Shown here: positions 13,573-24,492 of the stretch, one piece after another
Numbering within the stretch: the first letter of the stretch is position 1
Layout: every line of letters begins with the position of its first letter
Assembly: GCA_030052745.1 (NCBI GenBank)
Contig: JANBVO010000007.1
Coordinates: 744,001-808,000 of the forward strand
From: Pleurostoma richardsiae
Taxonomy: Eukaryota > Ascomycota > Sordariomycetes > Calosphaeriales > Pleurostomataceae
Length of the DNA: 64,000 bases
Direction: 5' to 3'
Notes under the pieces: generated by a model
Told to the model about the DNA's origin: nothing
What the model saw: the letters and a program-made list of their open reading frames with translations, nothing else
Database searches by the model: none
Translations under genes and position numbers: made by a program

Positions 13573-15730
13573 ATGTCCATGTATCCCGCGCATAGAGGAA
13601 TGGGGGGTGTGCCCCCCGGGAATGGCAGCAGTCGGTTGGCCGAGCTGCTCGAACAGATTCGAACTGAATTCGAGACCCAGGCTCGCGCCAGCGACAATTA
13701 CGAACACCAAAGTAAGTACTGAATACGCGTACCCGGGAAGTAGCTCTCTAGAGACGCATGTCGCGCTTGCTTAGCCTCCAACTTATGATATGGTCATTGT
13801 TGCACCTCATAATCTCTTGCTCTTCGGTCAAAATGCTTATGTTGTTCTATTTGGCTGACCGACTCAGTACAAGCGCAGGTGAACGAAATGCAACTCGTCC
13901 GAGAGAAGGTTTATGCCATGGAGCAGACACACATGACCCTGAAGCAGAAGTGAGTCTGAGTCTCTGGACTCCAATGACTCATTTCGCAAAGCGGTACAAC
14001 TGACCGTTCTCACCAGATACGAAGAAGAAATTGCGATCCTTCGTCGGCAACTTGATCAAGCGCGGGGAGGTCCTCCTCAGACTGGTATGGGTGGACCCCC
14101 ACAGCATGCAGGCCCATCTCAACCTCCCTCCATTGGCATGGGCAATAATGTGTTTGGCGCGATTATGTCCGGGCAGGGTGGGCAAGGCGGTCCTATTCCT
14201 CCTCCACCGCCTCCTCCACAAGAGCAGCAGCCTCCTCCGCATCAGATTCCCCAACCGCCACCGGGCCTCCAGGGTCCTCCTCCTCCGCCACCGCCGCCAT
14301 CACAGCAGCCTCCTTTCCAGCAGCAGTATCCCCAGGGGCCTGCCCCCGGTGGGTTTCCCTCCCAGCCGCCACAGAGCACTGCTTCACCTGGTCCTGGTAA
14401 GCGTGGTGGTATTGGCAGACCGCCAGTAGGTGGCCCGGCCACTCCACAAATCAACACGCCCATCCCGTACCCAGGCCCTGCGCAGTCGCCTCAGGTGGCC
14501 ACTCATCCCACACCGGATCATGCTAGGATTGCCCCGCCGCATCATCCTCCGAATAACTCACTGGGAGACATAGACCCTGACCGTTTACCTGCTCACTTCA
14601 AGAAGGCTAAAGATGACTGGTTCGTCATATTCAATCAAAACGTACCTCGCATGCTCGACGTCGACTTGGTTCATACGTTGCAGCACGAAAGTGTGGTTTG
14701 CTGTGTCCGTTTCAGTGCGGATGGCAAATACGTCGCTACTGGATGCAATCGATCTGCTCAGATATACGACGTCACCACTGGTGAGAAACTCTGCGTCCTG
14801 CAAGACGACTCTGTCGATGTGAGCGGGGATCTGTACATTCGAAGTGTTTGCTTCAGCCCCGACGGGAAATATCTTGCCACTGGAGCCGAGGACAAATTGA
14901 TTCGGGTAAGTCGTCATGTTCATAAGGCGCCCCTATCACCCATTCGCATTCGTGCTAATTCGCCCAAGGTTTGGGATATTCAAAACAGAACTATTCGCAA
15001 TACTTTCGCCGGCCACGAACAGGATATTTACAGTTTGGATTTTGCTCGCGATGGCCGCACCATTGCCTCGGGAAGCGGTGACCGTACCGTGAGGCTTTGG
15101 GATATTGAGGCATCAGCCAATATTCTTACTTTGACCATCGAGGATGGCGTCACGACTGTCGCCATCTCGCCAGATACCAAGTATGTCGCTGCTGGGTCCC
15201 TCGACAAGAGTGTCCGTGTTTGGGATATTGCGCATGGTTACCTCGTGGAACGTCTCGAGGGTCCCGATGGCCACAAGGACAGTGTGTACTCGGTGGCGTT
15301 CTCACCCAATGGGAAAGACCTTGTCAGCGGTAGCTTGGACAAGACAATCAAGATGTGGGAGTTGACAACGCCTCGAGGGCTGCCAAATCAAGGTCCTAAA
15401 GGCGGGCGTTGTGTGAAGACCTTCGAGGGCCATAGGGTGAGCAGAAGCTGAAGTCCCTTTCTTGGCAAACTATCGGATGACTGACCGCTAATCCAGGACT
15501 TTGTGCTCTCCGTCGCCTTAACGCCAGATGCACAGTGGGTCATGTCAGGCTCCAAGGATCGCGGAGTGCAGTTCTGGGATCCACGGACTGGCAATACGCA
15601 GCTAATGCTACAGGGTCACAAGAACTCTGTGATTTCTGTTGCGCCCTCTCCGACGGGAGGTTATTTCGCTACTGGATCAGGGGACATGCGCGCTCGTATC
15701 TGGTCATACACGCGTGTAAACCTTGCCTAG
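13573..15730 (+). CDS. TUP1: General transcriptional corepressor TUP1 (RCO-1/RcoA)
   Basis: Forms the Tup1-Ssn6 corepressor acting on chromatin at genes for carbon source, conidiation and secondary metabolism. Five exons: 13573-13711, 13868-13949, 14017-14905, 14969-15436, 15497-15730; 603 residues. The N-terminal helical tetramerisation domain reads [17 protein letters not shown]... and continues over two junctions into [23 protein letters not shown] Pro/Gln/Gly-rich linker follows (14080-14570). The C-terminal half is a seven-bladed WD40 propeller starting near [15 protein letters not shown], with repeats ending in [21 protein letters not shown] and MWELTTP. Ends ...SYTRVNLA. Conserved in length and order with RCO-1. 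Confidence 0.96.
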
Positions 15731-16158
15731 AGCCTAGTTAATCTTGGTCAGGGAAGTGACGCATCAGGACATTCTCCAGGCGTAATGGACAGGCGAGGGG
15801 ACTTGATCTTGCAGGGCTTTTCATTGTATGGAACTTAGTCTCTTGAATCGGGGGGTTTCTTGCACTTGGCTTTATTGTCCGTGAATGGTGGCCGGGTCGT
15901 GGCTCGGGATTTCCCCCCTGCCCGTGGTGTTGAAGATGCTGGTTCCAGCAAGGCATAGGACCGGGACGCCGCTGTCTCAGGAGAGGAGTTCTGCCAATGT
16001 GAGGTTCGAGAGCAGGTATTGACCAAGCACTCCTCACCGTCCTCCTAGGGGGTCTTGCCATTTTTTACGGGGTGGGGGATGGGAAGCACCCGGCCGGCTC
16101 AAGGGGGTTGTTATACGAGCGGAACTGGGTATATGAAATGTAGGAATTTCAATTAGCT
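15731..16158. other. Intergenic between convergent TUP1 and RMP1
   Basis: 428 bp with the two 3' ends; no gene seen. A run of short G/C homopolymers occurs at 15850-16110. Confidence 0.55.
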
Positions 16159-16975
16159 CTATATCAATGAGTTGAACATGTTGTCGAACTCATCTCCGCT
16201 CTTCCTCTTCCTCCTCTCCTTCCTCTTTGTTGCAGTAGACGCCATCACTCTCGCTCCGTTCAAGCACGCTGCAGTCTCAGTCTTTCTCGGATCATCACCG
16301 ACGAGACTATCTCTCGCCAGGGACGCTCTGGATTGTTTGTCTGAGATTATATATGAAAAGTCCGCTGTGAGGGGTGAACCGCGAGAAACGGCAACCCCTA
16401 TGTCATCGCTTCCTAAAGTCGTCTCGGCACCCATGCAACCGAACTGCGTAACTCGATCCGTGTGCAAGGGGTCATTCATCGGGGCATCGACTCTGGCCAG
16501 AAGAGCCGCAGTTGAGAACACTTCCGTTAAAATGCCCAGCAAAAGTAACGCCAAAGACGCATATTGATTGTCGGCGGCTAGTTGTGTGAAGGCTCTTCAA
16601 TAAGTCAGTGAGCTTCCTGGCCTATGGAGCGGTATTTCGTTGGTACATTGCATTCTTGACTTACATATACGCGCGCGGGACGGCGTGATCGAGCAGCCAC
16701 CGCGCCCTTGTCACCGCAGATACTGTTCGATCCCAGCTTTGCTTGCTGCAGTTGGCTCTATCCAGTCGAATCTGACCGCCCGTGCGCCCGCAAACCCGCA
16801 TGGCCTGCTCAAGGTCGACAACCAGCCTGCGCACGCAACGTCGTAATATGTCAAACGGTGTCCACCACCGTGAAGAATGGTGCTGGTTCTTGTTCCGGTG
16901 GTTGAAGGCATCGAGCATTGCGACGGCGGGCCTGAGCCGCTCCAGCATCTGCTGAAGGGTCCCTGCAAGCGCCAT
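16159..16975 (-). CDS. RMP1: RNase MRP protein subunit Rmp1
   Basis: Protein specific to RNase MRP, the ribonucleoprotein that cleaves pre-rRNA at site A3 and some mRNAs. Exons 16975-16665 and 16594-16159, 248 residues, joined through a 70-nt intron (phase 2) with a CACTGAC branch site. The N-terminal helical region has the family core LDAFNHRNKNQHHSSRWW, ARWLLDHAVPRAYIAFTQL and ADNQYASLALLLLG. The C-terminus is Lys/Arg-rich followed by GDEFDNMFNSLI, a tail typical of fungal Rmp1. The first in-frame ATG after a non-ATG extension is taken as start. The plus-strand open frame over exon 2 (16172-16567) is its antisense shadow. Divergent from ADE5,7. Confidence 0.88.
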
Positions 16976-17739
16976 TCGGCTATCGAATCGAGATGAGCCG
17001 GAGCCGCAAGGAAGTCGCAAGATGCCACAATCTTGGCTTTCGGTGGATGCAGGGTGTAGATATCTGGATGACCAACCTCTTAGGGGCGCGCTTTTGCTAC
17101 CCTATTGTGTGTATCTCAAGGTATTTATTGTACGGCCCCGGAGTTGCTCTCGTCCACGGCGAGGTGTGCAAACAAAGCGACCGTGGAGATAGGTGAAAAT
17201 GTACGATATTTATATCGAAGCCCTTTTAAATCTGTTAACAGAAGTTAATTTTACTTGATAGTATGTACATAGAGTAAAAATATATTACTCAGTGCATTTT
17301 ATATAATCTATACATTATATCTAAGTTCATAAATATCAACAAAAGCGAGAAATTTCTGATAGAAACTCTACCTCAATGAGAGAACAGGGCAGTCATCATC
17401 AATTTGCCCTTCTTTTCCCTTTCCCCTTCCTCAAACGTTAGTTCCCTGCAATGCACGTGCCGTCTAGACGTCCACAAGTCGGAGGGGTAGGCGGGGCACA
17501 GGAGGCTAGGGATCGGTCGAGAGAATTTTTTTTCCCCGCGGAAAGGAAGGACCCCTTGGGAGGATGGCAACCAAGCATGTGTATATATGCAATGTTCGGC
17601 TGCACCAGTAATGCCAACGTTAGCAGCGGACATTGGAACTGAGGAGTTCGCTGCGGCTAATTTGTCTCAAAAGACGGTCTCATCTTTGCGACTTCCGCAC
17701 CTTGAACAGCGGCATTCAACGCAATTCGCACTCCGCATC
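16976..17739. other. Divergent promoter RMP1/ADE5,7 with an AT-rich island
   Basis: 764 bp. The interval 17195-17375 is strikingly AT-rich compared with everything around it (runs such as TATATTACTC and TTATATAATC). An in-frame ATG at 17587 would extend ADE5,7 by 51 residues without family support; I treat this as leader. Confidence 0.5.
17195..17375. other. AT-rich island
   Basis: A roughly 180-bp block dominated by A and T between the RMP1 and ADE5,7 starts, sharply different from the GC-balanced surroundings. Could be an eroded insertion or a promoter element; no coding content. Confidence 0.6.
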
Positions 17740-20124
17740 ATGGGGTCTCCTCGCCTTCTTCGCGTTCTCTTGATCGGCAATGGTGGACGGGAACACGCCC
17801 TCGCCTGGAAGCTCAGCCAATCTCCGCTTGTCGAATCCATTATCGCCGTTCCCGGAAATGGAGGCACTGCCGGCTGCCCAAAGGTTACCAACAATGCCAC
17901 TGTTTCTGCCGAGGATTTTCCTGGACTCGTGACGCTGGCGGAGCAGAACCAGGTGAACCTCGTGGTCCCAGGGCCAGAAGCTCCTCTCGTTGACGGCGTA
18001 GAGGCCTACTTCTGTCGGGTCGGGATCCCGTGCTTCGGTCCCTCGGCCGAAGCTGCGCGGATGGAAGGGAGCAAGACTTTCTCTAAGGATTTCATGAGAA
18101 GGCACAAGATACCCACCGCCGCCTACGAGAACTTCTCCAACTTTGCTGAAGCCAGCAAATACATCGATTGCGTCCAGCATGATGTTGTCATAAAGGCTAC
18201 TGGCTTGGCCGCTGGCAAGGGAGTCATTATTCCATCCACCAAGCAGGAGGCCCAGGAAGCGCTCAAGCAGATCATGCTAGACAAGCAGTTTGGGTCTGCC
18301 GGCGAGGAGGTGGTCATTGAGGAGTACTTGTCGGGGGATGAACTCAGCATCCTCTCCTTCTGCGATGGCTTCACCATCAAGTCCCTCCCTCCCGCACAGG
18401 ATCATAAACGCATTTTCGATGGCGATCAAGGGCCAAACACTGGCGGCATGGGTTGCTATGCTCCAACGAATATTGCCACTCCGGAGCTCCTTGCGCAAAT
18501 CGAGAAGAGTATTCTTCAACCCACCATTGAGGGCATGCGCAAAGAGCGGTTTCCTTTTCGAGGCGTGCTATTCACGGGCCTAATGATCACTCGGGAAGGA
18601 CCTAAGGTCCTCGAATACAACGTCCGATTTGGTGATCCTGAGACGCAAACGGTTTTGCCCCTTCTATCCGAAGATACCGATCTCGCAGAGGTTATGCTTG
18701 CTTGCACAGGGGGTTATCTGTCAGCCGTAGACATCAAGGTGGAGCCGAAGTTCAGTGCCACCGTGGTTGTTGCGGCCGGAGGGTACCCTGGAACTTATGC
18801 GAAAGGCACCCCCATGAAGGTTGACAGTTCGGCTGCGGGTATCAATATATTCCACGCAGGTACGCAGCTACTTGACGGAAAGGGGCTGGTGACGTCTGGC
18901 GGCAGGGTAATAGCCTCAAACGCTATTGCAAACACCCTTGAGGAAGCGGTTTCCAAAGCTTACGAGGGCGTCAAACTGATTCAGTTTGACGACATGTTCT
19001 ACCGGAAGGACATTGCCTACCGGGCGTTTAGAGGACGGGATTTGGTCGCAGGAGCAACTCCCCGAGAATCCCTTACTTATGCACAGGCCGGGGTGAGCAT
19101 CGATGCTGGGAACCACCTTGTGGAACTGATCAAGAAGGCTGTCAAGTCCACCAGAAGACCAGGAGCTGATGCAGAGATCGGTGGGTTTGGAGGAGAAGTT
19201 GACCTCTCCATGGCAGGCTACGAACATGCCCCAATCTTGGTTGGGGCTATTGATGGTGTGGGGACCAAGTTGCTGATCGCTCAAGCGATGGGCAAGCACG
19301 ACACTGTCGGCGTGGATCTGGTGGCGATGAACGTGAATGACCTCGTTGTCCAGGGGGCAGAGCCGGTCATGTTTCTTGATTACTACGCTTGCAGCCGTTT
19401 GTCTCCTGCCGAAGCCGCCACGTTTGTTGAAGGAGTGGCGGAGGGCTGCCGCCAGGCCAACTGCGCACTAGTTGGTGGTGAGACAGCTGAGATGCCTGGG
19501 ATCTATCACGCTGACGACTACGATGCTGCTGGTGCCGCCATTGGTATCATGTACTCGAAACAGCGATTGCCGCGGACTGATGCTATGGAAGAGGGTGACC
19601 TAGTGATCGGTCTTGCTTCCAGTGGCGTCCATTCAAATGGGTTTTCGCTAGTCCGTCGCATCGTGGAATGCCAGGGGCTCTCCTACTCCGACCCTGTGCC
19701 ATGGGCGGGCAACGATGCAGGGGTCACGTCCCTAGGGGAGAGCCTGTTGACTCCCACTCGGATCTACGTCAAGTCGATTCTAAAGGCAAGATCTCATCTC
19801 AAGGGCCTCGCTCACATTACTGGTGGTGGGCTCACCGAAAACGTCCCGAGAATGTTACCAAAGACTCTCGCCGCAGAGATCGACGTAACTAGTTGGAATT
19901 TGCCCGATGTCTTCAAGTGGCTCAGGGAAGCGGGCAACGTGACGCCTAGCGAAATGGCTCGGACGTTCAATAATGGAATCGGCATGGTCGCGGTCGTTGC
20001 GGAGAAGGATCTCAGCAAGGTCACAGGACTCTTGGGAGGCGAGAAGGTGTACCGGATTGGCAAACTCATTCGCCGTGACGAGAGGGGCGCTTGTGTTCTC
20101 CAGAATCTGCATCACTGGGCGTAG
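17740..20124 (+). CDS. ADE5,7: Bifunctional phosphoribosylamine-glycine ligase / AIR synthetase (GARS-AIRS)
   Basis: Carries out two steps of de novo purine synthesis: ATP-dependent formation of GAR from phosphoribosylamine and glycine, and closure of FGAM to AIR. Intronless, 794 residues, close to the yeast protein. The N-terminal GARS half begins [20 protein letters not shown], then [15 protein letters not shown]-grasp motifs [14 protein letters not shown] and [17 protein letters not shown], and [13 protein letters not shown]. The C-terminal AIRS half begins near residue 440 with [14 protein letters not shown] and includes [29 protein letters not shown] and [25 protein letters not shown]. 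Start chosen at 17740, where family homology begins; an upstream in-frame ATG at 17587 exists. Confidence 0.96.
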   Translation: MGSPRLLRVLLIGNGGREHALAWKLSQSPLVESIIAVPGNGGTAGCPKVTNNATVSAEDFPGLVTLAEQNQVNLVVPGPEAPLVDGVEAYFCRVGIPCFGPSAEAARMEGSKTFSKDFMRRHKIPTAAYENFSNFAEASKYIDCVQHDVVIKATGLAAGKGVIIPSTKQEAQEALKQIMLDKQFGSAGEEVVIEEYLSGDELSILSFCDGFTIKSLPPAQDHKRIFDGDQGPNTGGMGCYAPTNIATPELLAQIEKSILQPTIEGMRKERFPFRGVLFTGLMITREGPKVLEYNVRFGDPETQTVLPLLSEDTDLAEVMLACTGGYLSAVDIKVEPKFSATVVVAAGGYPGTYAKGTPMKVDSSAAGINIFHAGTQLLDGKGLVTSGGRVIASNAIANTLEEAVSKAYEGVKLIQFDDMFYRKDIAYRAFRGRDLVAGATPRESLTYAQAGVSIDAGNHLVELIKKAVKSTRRPGADAEIGGFGGEVDLSMAGYEHAPILVGAIDGVGTKLLIAQAMGKHDTVGVDLVAMNVNDLVVQGAEPVMFLDYYACSRLSPAEAATFVEGVAEGCRQANCALVGGETAEMPGIYHADDYDAAGAAIGIMYSKQRLPRTDAMEEGDLVIGLASSGVHSNGFSLVRRIVECQGLSYSDPVPWAGNDAGVTSLGESLLTPTRIYVKSILKARSHLKGLAHITGGGLTENVPRMLPKTLAAEIDVTSWNLPDVFKWLREAGNVTPSEMARTFNNGIGMVAVVAEKDLSKVTGLLGGEKVYRIGKLIRRDERGACVLQNLHHWA

Positions 20125-21405
20125 ATGGCGGGACGTGGAAGGCTTCTTGTCTCGTAGCTTTCCTGGGCATCAGCACTGCTGGCTCATATAACCACCGTGG
20201 ATTTGCAGGGTAAGGCGTCTGCCTATCTCAAAACGGCCAGCCTGAACTAGAAGCCAAACGGTGCACGAGCTGGCATAAGTTGGGGGCCTCAAGTTGAATG
20301 CGTCCTTCACGCACCCCACACTGTCGAAAGTGGCTTCCGTCGCAAAGATGTTCTTGCGAGGAATGCTCTATCACAGCAGCACAGACACAAGGTACCACAT
20401 GCTGAGCGTCTCTATCTTGCACCACTTTGCCCTGTGTTGAAGGCGCTCCGGTTTGCTTGGTTATGACTTTGCCTGCAGCTCAGAGCAGCCCTGCACGCAA
20501 CGACGCCGCAGTGTTCCGGTGCTCTTCCAAAGATTTAACACCTTACCTCGGCCGTACGTGAGGCGAGCCATTCCTGCACCATCTCAGGACGACTTGCCTT
20601 GAGTGAGGCGTACGTAGGTACCTACCTATGGGCTCGCTTCGGTCCACGATGTATGGAACTCGTCCCAAGTTGTAACTTGGTTTATATAAATATCCTTGTT
20701 GTGGTTTGATCCGCCCCGGGGGGGGGCAGGGCACGATAGGGCGGGCAATGGCGTCGATGGGATAAGCCCGGCCGATACCATACCATACGGATCGTCAAGC
20801 GGCCATGCTATCATATCCTCTAAACAGTGCATTTGTAACCAGTCCCAAGAGCCGCAGCGGAACTCAAAGCCTATCTCACGTTGTTTGGTCCACTTACCCA
20901 AGGTTGATTGGCGTAGGTTGGGGACGGGAATGTCTCGGTCAGTTGACCACCGCCGTTGACCCTACCGCCTGAGCATCTTGCGTGATATACATGTGGGTAG
21001 GTGTACGTCCGTAGGTAGTGTAGGTATCCCTCGTCGGTCTACGAAATTGTATTCGTATGTCCTTCTCTGTCGATTTCTGTTCAGCCGTCTATCTAGTCCC
21101 TATTTGCAAAGTGCTGGCGGGCAGGGAGCGGAGGGAAAGGGTTAGAAGGGTGGGGGAGTAGTGGTCGGAGGATAGATAGGCCCTTAAGTATCTTAGACAG
21201 CGGTGGAGCCCGGTAGTAAATCTCCATGCTGTCGGGAGCAATTGATAGTTCGCACCCTCCAATTCCACGACTCCTTCCTCCGTGGAAGCGCACCAGCGAG
21301 ACTTAGTACGCGAGGCAAAGAGGAAGAAGAATAAGGGAACAAGGGGAAGCGAGTTGCGCCGCCTGCTAGACTTACCGCCTGTTGCCCTTTAGCAGCACAG
21401 CTCTA
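20125..21405. other. Intergenic, promoter of the AVT transporter
   Basis: 1.28 kb with no supported gene. Holds a poly-G run of about nine at 20719-20727 and a palindromic TAGGTACCTA site at 20615-20624. Confidence 0.5.
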
Positions 21406-23941
21406 ATGCCTTCGAGGAATCCGTCGACATGGGACGAATACGATGCGAGACAGTCTCCGCAGCGCACTGGCAGCGTGTCATCGGCCGGCGTCCAGTTTGA
21501 GGACGATTCACCTGCAGGACGTACGCCAGACGATGCAAGCGGACGCTGGCCAGATGCCGAATGGTCGAACATGCTCAGACGCAGAAGGCAAGATCAAAGC
21601 CCGATGGCTTCTCACATATCCCTCCCCGAAGAGCTCGATCATGACTTACGACGTGGATAGTCCGCTGACTCTTGCGCATAGGTCCTCTGTGACGAACCGC
21701 CTGGCCGCCATCACCGACATTGGCGGCGTCAACAGCATACGGTCGTTCACACGCAGCTGGCAACGGGCTGCTGGTTTTCCCGAAGTTATACCCCAGCGGC
21801 CTTCCTTCGTGTTCGCCCCAGACCAGGAGCCCGTTCTTGCGCCGGCTCCTGACGCAATTCAATATGGACGCGGCGATATTGACGTCGGACATGAAGCGAG
21901 GAGGTCCCTATTGCGCGAACGCCTCGAGGCATCGCCCGCTGAGCCCGAGGGCCGAGATGAGAGCGACAGCATGGCCGGCAGTCCACGGGCGGGAGGCAGT
22001 GACCACCAGCCCCTCCTCCAGAGACAGGATAGTCCTGATATCAATGATAGGGAACGCAAAGCTCTGGGGAGCGAGCTCACGCACGCCTTCACCTCCGGCA
22101 GCATGACATCCAACTCGATATTCTCCATTCCTCCCCACCTTGTGACTCCATCACCCATTATAGGGAGCTTTGGGTCGTATCGGAGCTACGGCACAGTGAC
22201 GAGTGACGTGAGTGAACGGTCGATGGCTCAAGCCGGCACTTTGTGGCGTCAGCAGCAAGAGACCGGTGCGAACGTCCCGGATGGTGAGGTGCAGCCCATC
22301 CTAGTGAAGGAAGTCGAACAAGATGGGAAGATCGTCTTGACCGTTGAGGGCCAGTCGACCCTTCCTCAGACCATCTTTAACTCTATCAAGTAGGTGCACT
22401 TCCGGGAGTGCCCGGTTCTTTGCTCATTGACGCCAGTCTGTTTGTGTGGCTGACATCCTGTGCCCAGTGTTCTGATCGGCGTTGGCCTTCTAAGTCTACC
22501 CATGGGCCTGCGCTATGCGGGATGGCTCTGCGGAATGACCATATTGTTGATGGCCGCCCTGACAACCGCATATACAGCCAGGCTGCTCGCCAAGTGTATG
22601 GATTTGGACCCAAGTCTCATCACCTTCTCCGACCTCGCTTATATTTCCTTCGGCCGAAACGCTCGCATCGCCACGAGTATCCTGTTTACGTTGGAGCTCG
22701 TCGCTGCCTGCGTCGCTCTGATTGTACTCTTTGCAGACTCCTTGACTCTTCTGTTCCCTGGAACGATGACCTTGACGGAGTGGAAAGTCGTCTGCTCTTT
22801 GATTCTGACTCCTCTGAACTTCCTACCGCTGCGCTTTCTGAGCTTCACGAGCGTCATCGGTATATTTTCCTGCTTTAGCAGTAAGTCGTGGGCCTCGACC
22901 TTCCCGCACTGCTGCGCTTGCTCGGTACTCCTAACGCGCCTCGAATTCGGCAGTCGTTCTGATAGTGGTCATTGACGGCATACTCAAGACCCAAGGCCCG
23001 GGATCACTTGTGGACCCAGCTAAAACGTACCTCTTCCCTGCGAACTGGTTGACACTTCCTCTCTCCTTTGGTCTTCTCATGTCTCCTTGGGGTGGACATA
23101 GCGTCTTCCCGAACGTACGTGTTCTCAGAGTCCTCCCTCCTTCCTCTTCCTTTGTTTCGACGCCTTTATTGACGCTGCTTAGATCTACCGAGATATGCGC
23201 CATCCGTATAAGTATCCGAGTGCCCTCAAAACTACCTTCTCCTTCACTGTATGGCTGTCTCTGCGCCGCCCCTTGCGCATATTTCCTGTCTCTGACGCTG
23301 CCTCGTACAGTACCTGCTGGATGCGACGACGGCTGTGGCTGGCATTCTCATGTTCGGGGACGACGTGATGGACGCCGTCACCTCGAACATCCTGAGTACT
23401 GCGGGATACCCCCGAGTCCTCACATTTCTCATGTGCGCCTTTATTGCCATCGTACCTCTTACAAAAATCCCTCTCAACGCGCGCCCCATCATCAGTACCG
23501 TCGACGTTCTGCTAGGCCTGCACCAACAAGCCGTTGCCGACAGCTCATCCATGGTTGGTCGGTCCATGTATTTCAGGGGCATCATGAAGATTGCCATCCG
23601 AGTGGCCACAGTCCTTGTCTTCCTGATTATCTCGATTGTCTTCCCAGCATTTGACAGTATTATGGCATTCATGGGCAGCGCCCTATGTTTTACTATTTGT
23701 GTCATGTAAGATTTCCGTCTCCGTGCTGTGGCTATGCTGAGGTATCTGCTTCCGAGTTGCGCACTTTTTAGCTAACCATTGCAGACTGCCGCTAGCATTC
23801 TATCTCAAGCTATTCGCCCATGAAATTAGTGCTAAGGAGAAGGCTATAGCATATGTGGCCATAGCCATCTGTAGCCTCCTTTCAGTTATGGGAACAGTGT
23901 GGGCTTTTCTACCGAAGTCCCTCATCCGCGCTGACGAATAA
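21406..23941 (+). CDS. AVT1: Vacuolar amino acid transporter (AAAP family, Avt1-like)
   Basis: Proton-coupled amino acid transporter of the vacuolar membrane. Seven exons: 21406-21587, 21682-22389, 22468-22880, 22954-23114, 23183-23248, 23311-23705, 23785-23941; 693 residues. A long polar N-terminus of about 290 residues (Ser/Pro-rich, with FTRSWQRAAGFPEVIPQRPS) precedes the membrane part, as in Avt1. Membrane segments begin at NVLIGVGLLSLPMGLRYAGW, an AAAP hallmark, and run through about ten or eleven helices to the C-terminus ...FLPKSLIRADE. All junctions after the first use GT-AG and keep phase. The first intron cannot be GT-AG in phase; a GC-AG intron 21588-21681 (AG|GCAAGA, branch GCTGAC) gives ...NMLRRRSSVTNRLAA. 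The 3' end converges on the kinase gene. Confidence 0.9.
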
Positions 23942-24492
23942 CTCTGACGAGAAGCTCCAACCTCTGACCAGACCTTTCCGATAGCGAACCATGGGCGACG
24001 TTGTCTTGTGAGACGTCCTTGAGTGATGCGGCTTAGAAATATCTCAACGATTTACAACATGTTATTAGCATCACATAGACATAATATATGCAGCTTGATT
24101 TCTGCGCGAGTTCATCCGAAGACCGGGACATATGGGTATTCTGTCACACCAGTCAATTAAAATATGGCAAAGGAGCACGCAAATCATACGAAATTGAGTG
24201 GGTAACTTCTGGAATTGGCACTACCTACACACGAGGAGCTACCTAACACGCAGAAAGCGAGTTGGACAAGACCATCCCCCATACAAAGAGAACGCTGGCT
24301 TTTCGAAATTGCCGTCCCTGATGCCTCGACAAAGACTATCACCTGAATTTCAAGCCGTTCCCTTGCCCGATCGCCAGGGCAAGCAAGCAACCGAATCGCC
24401 GAGCAAGCAGAATATCGCTGACAGTAGAGATCGGCATAGATGAAAGACGATGGTCCAACTACAAGTGGCGAGCCGACGATGATAAAGCGCCC
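23942..24492. other. Intergenic between convergent AVT1 and kinase genes
   Basis: 551 bp, nothing recognised beyond 3' ends. Confidence 0.55.

Noticed and set aside
16172-16567. Plus-strand frame starting with a signal-peptide-like stretch
   Set aside because: It is exactly antisense to RMP1 exon 2, whose conserved acidic/basic tail explains the apparent hydrophobic N-terminus.
17587-17739. 51-residue N-terminal extension of ADE5,7
   Set aside because: In frame with an ATG but family similarity begins precisely at the ATG at 17740.
21653-21681. 29-nt GT-AG intron in the AVT gene
   Set aside because: Too short for a spliceosomal intron and out of phase; GC-AG intron preferred.
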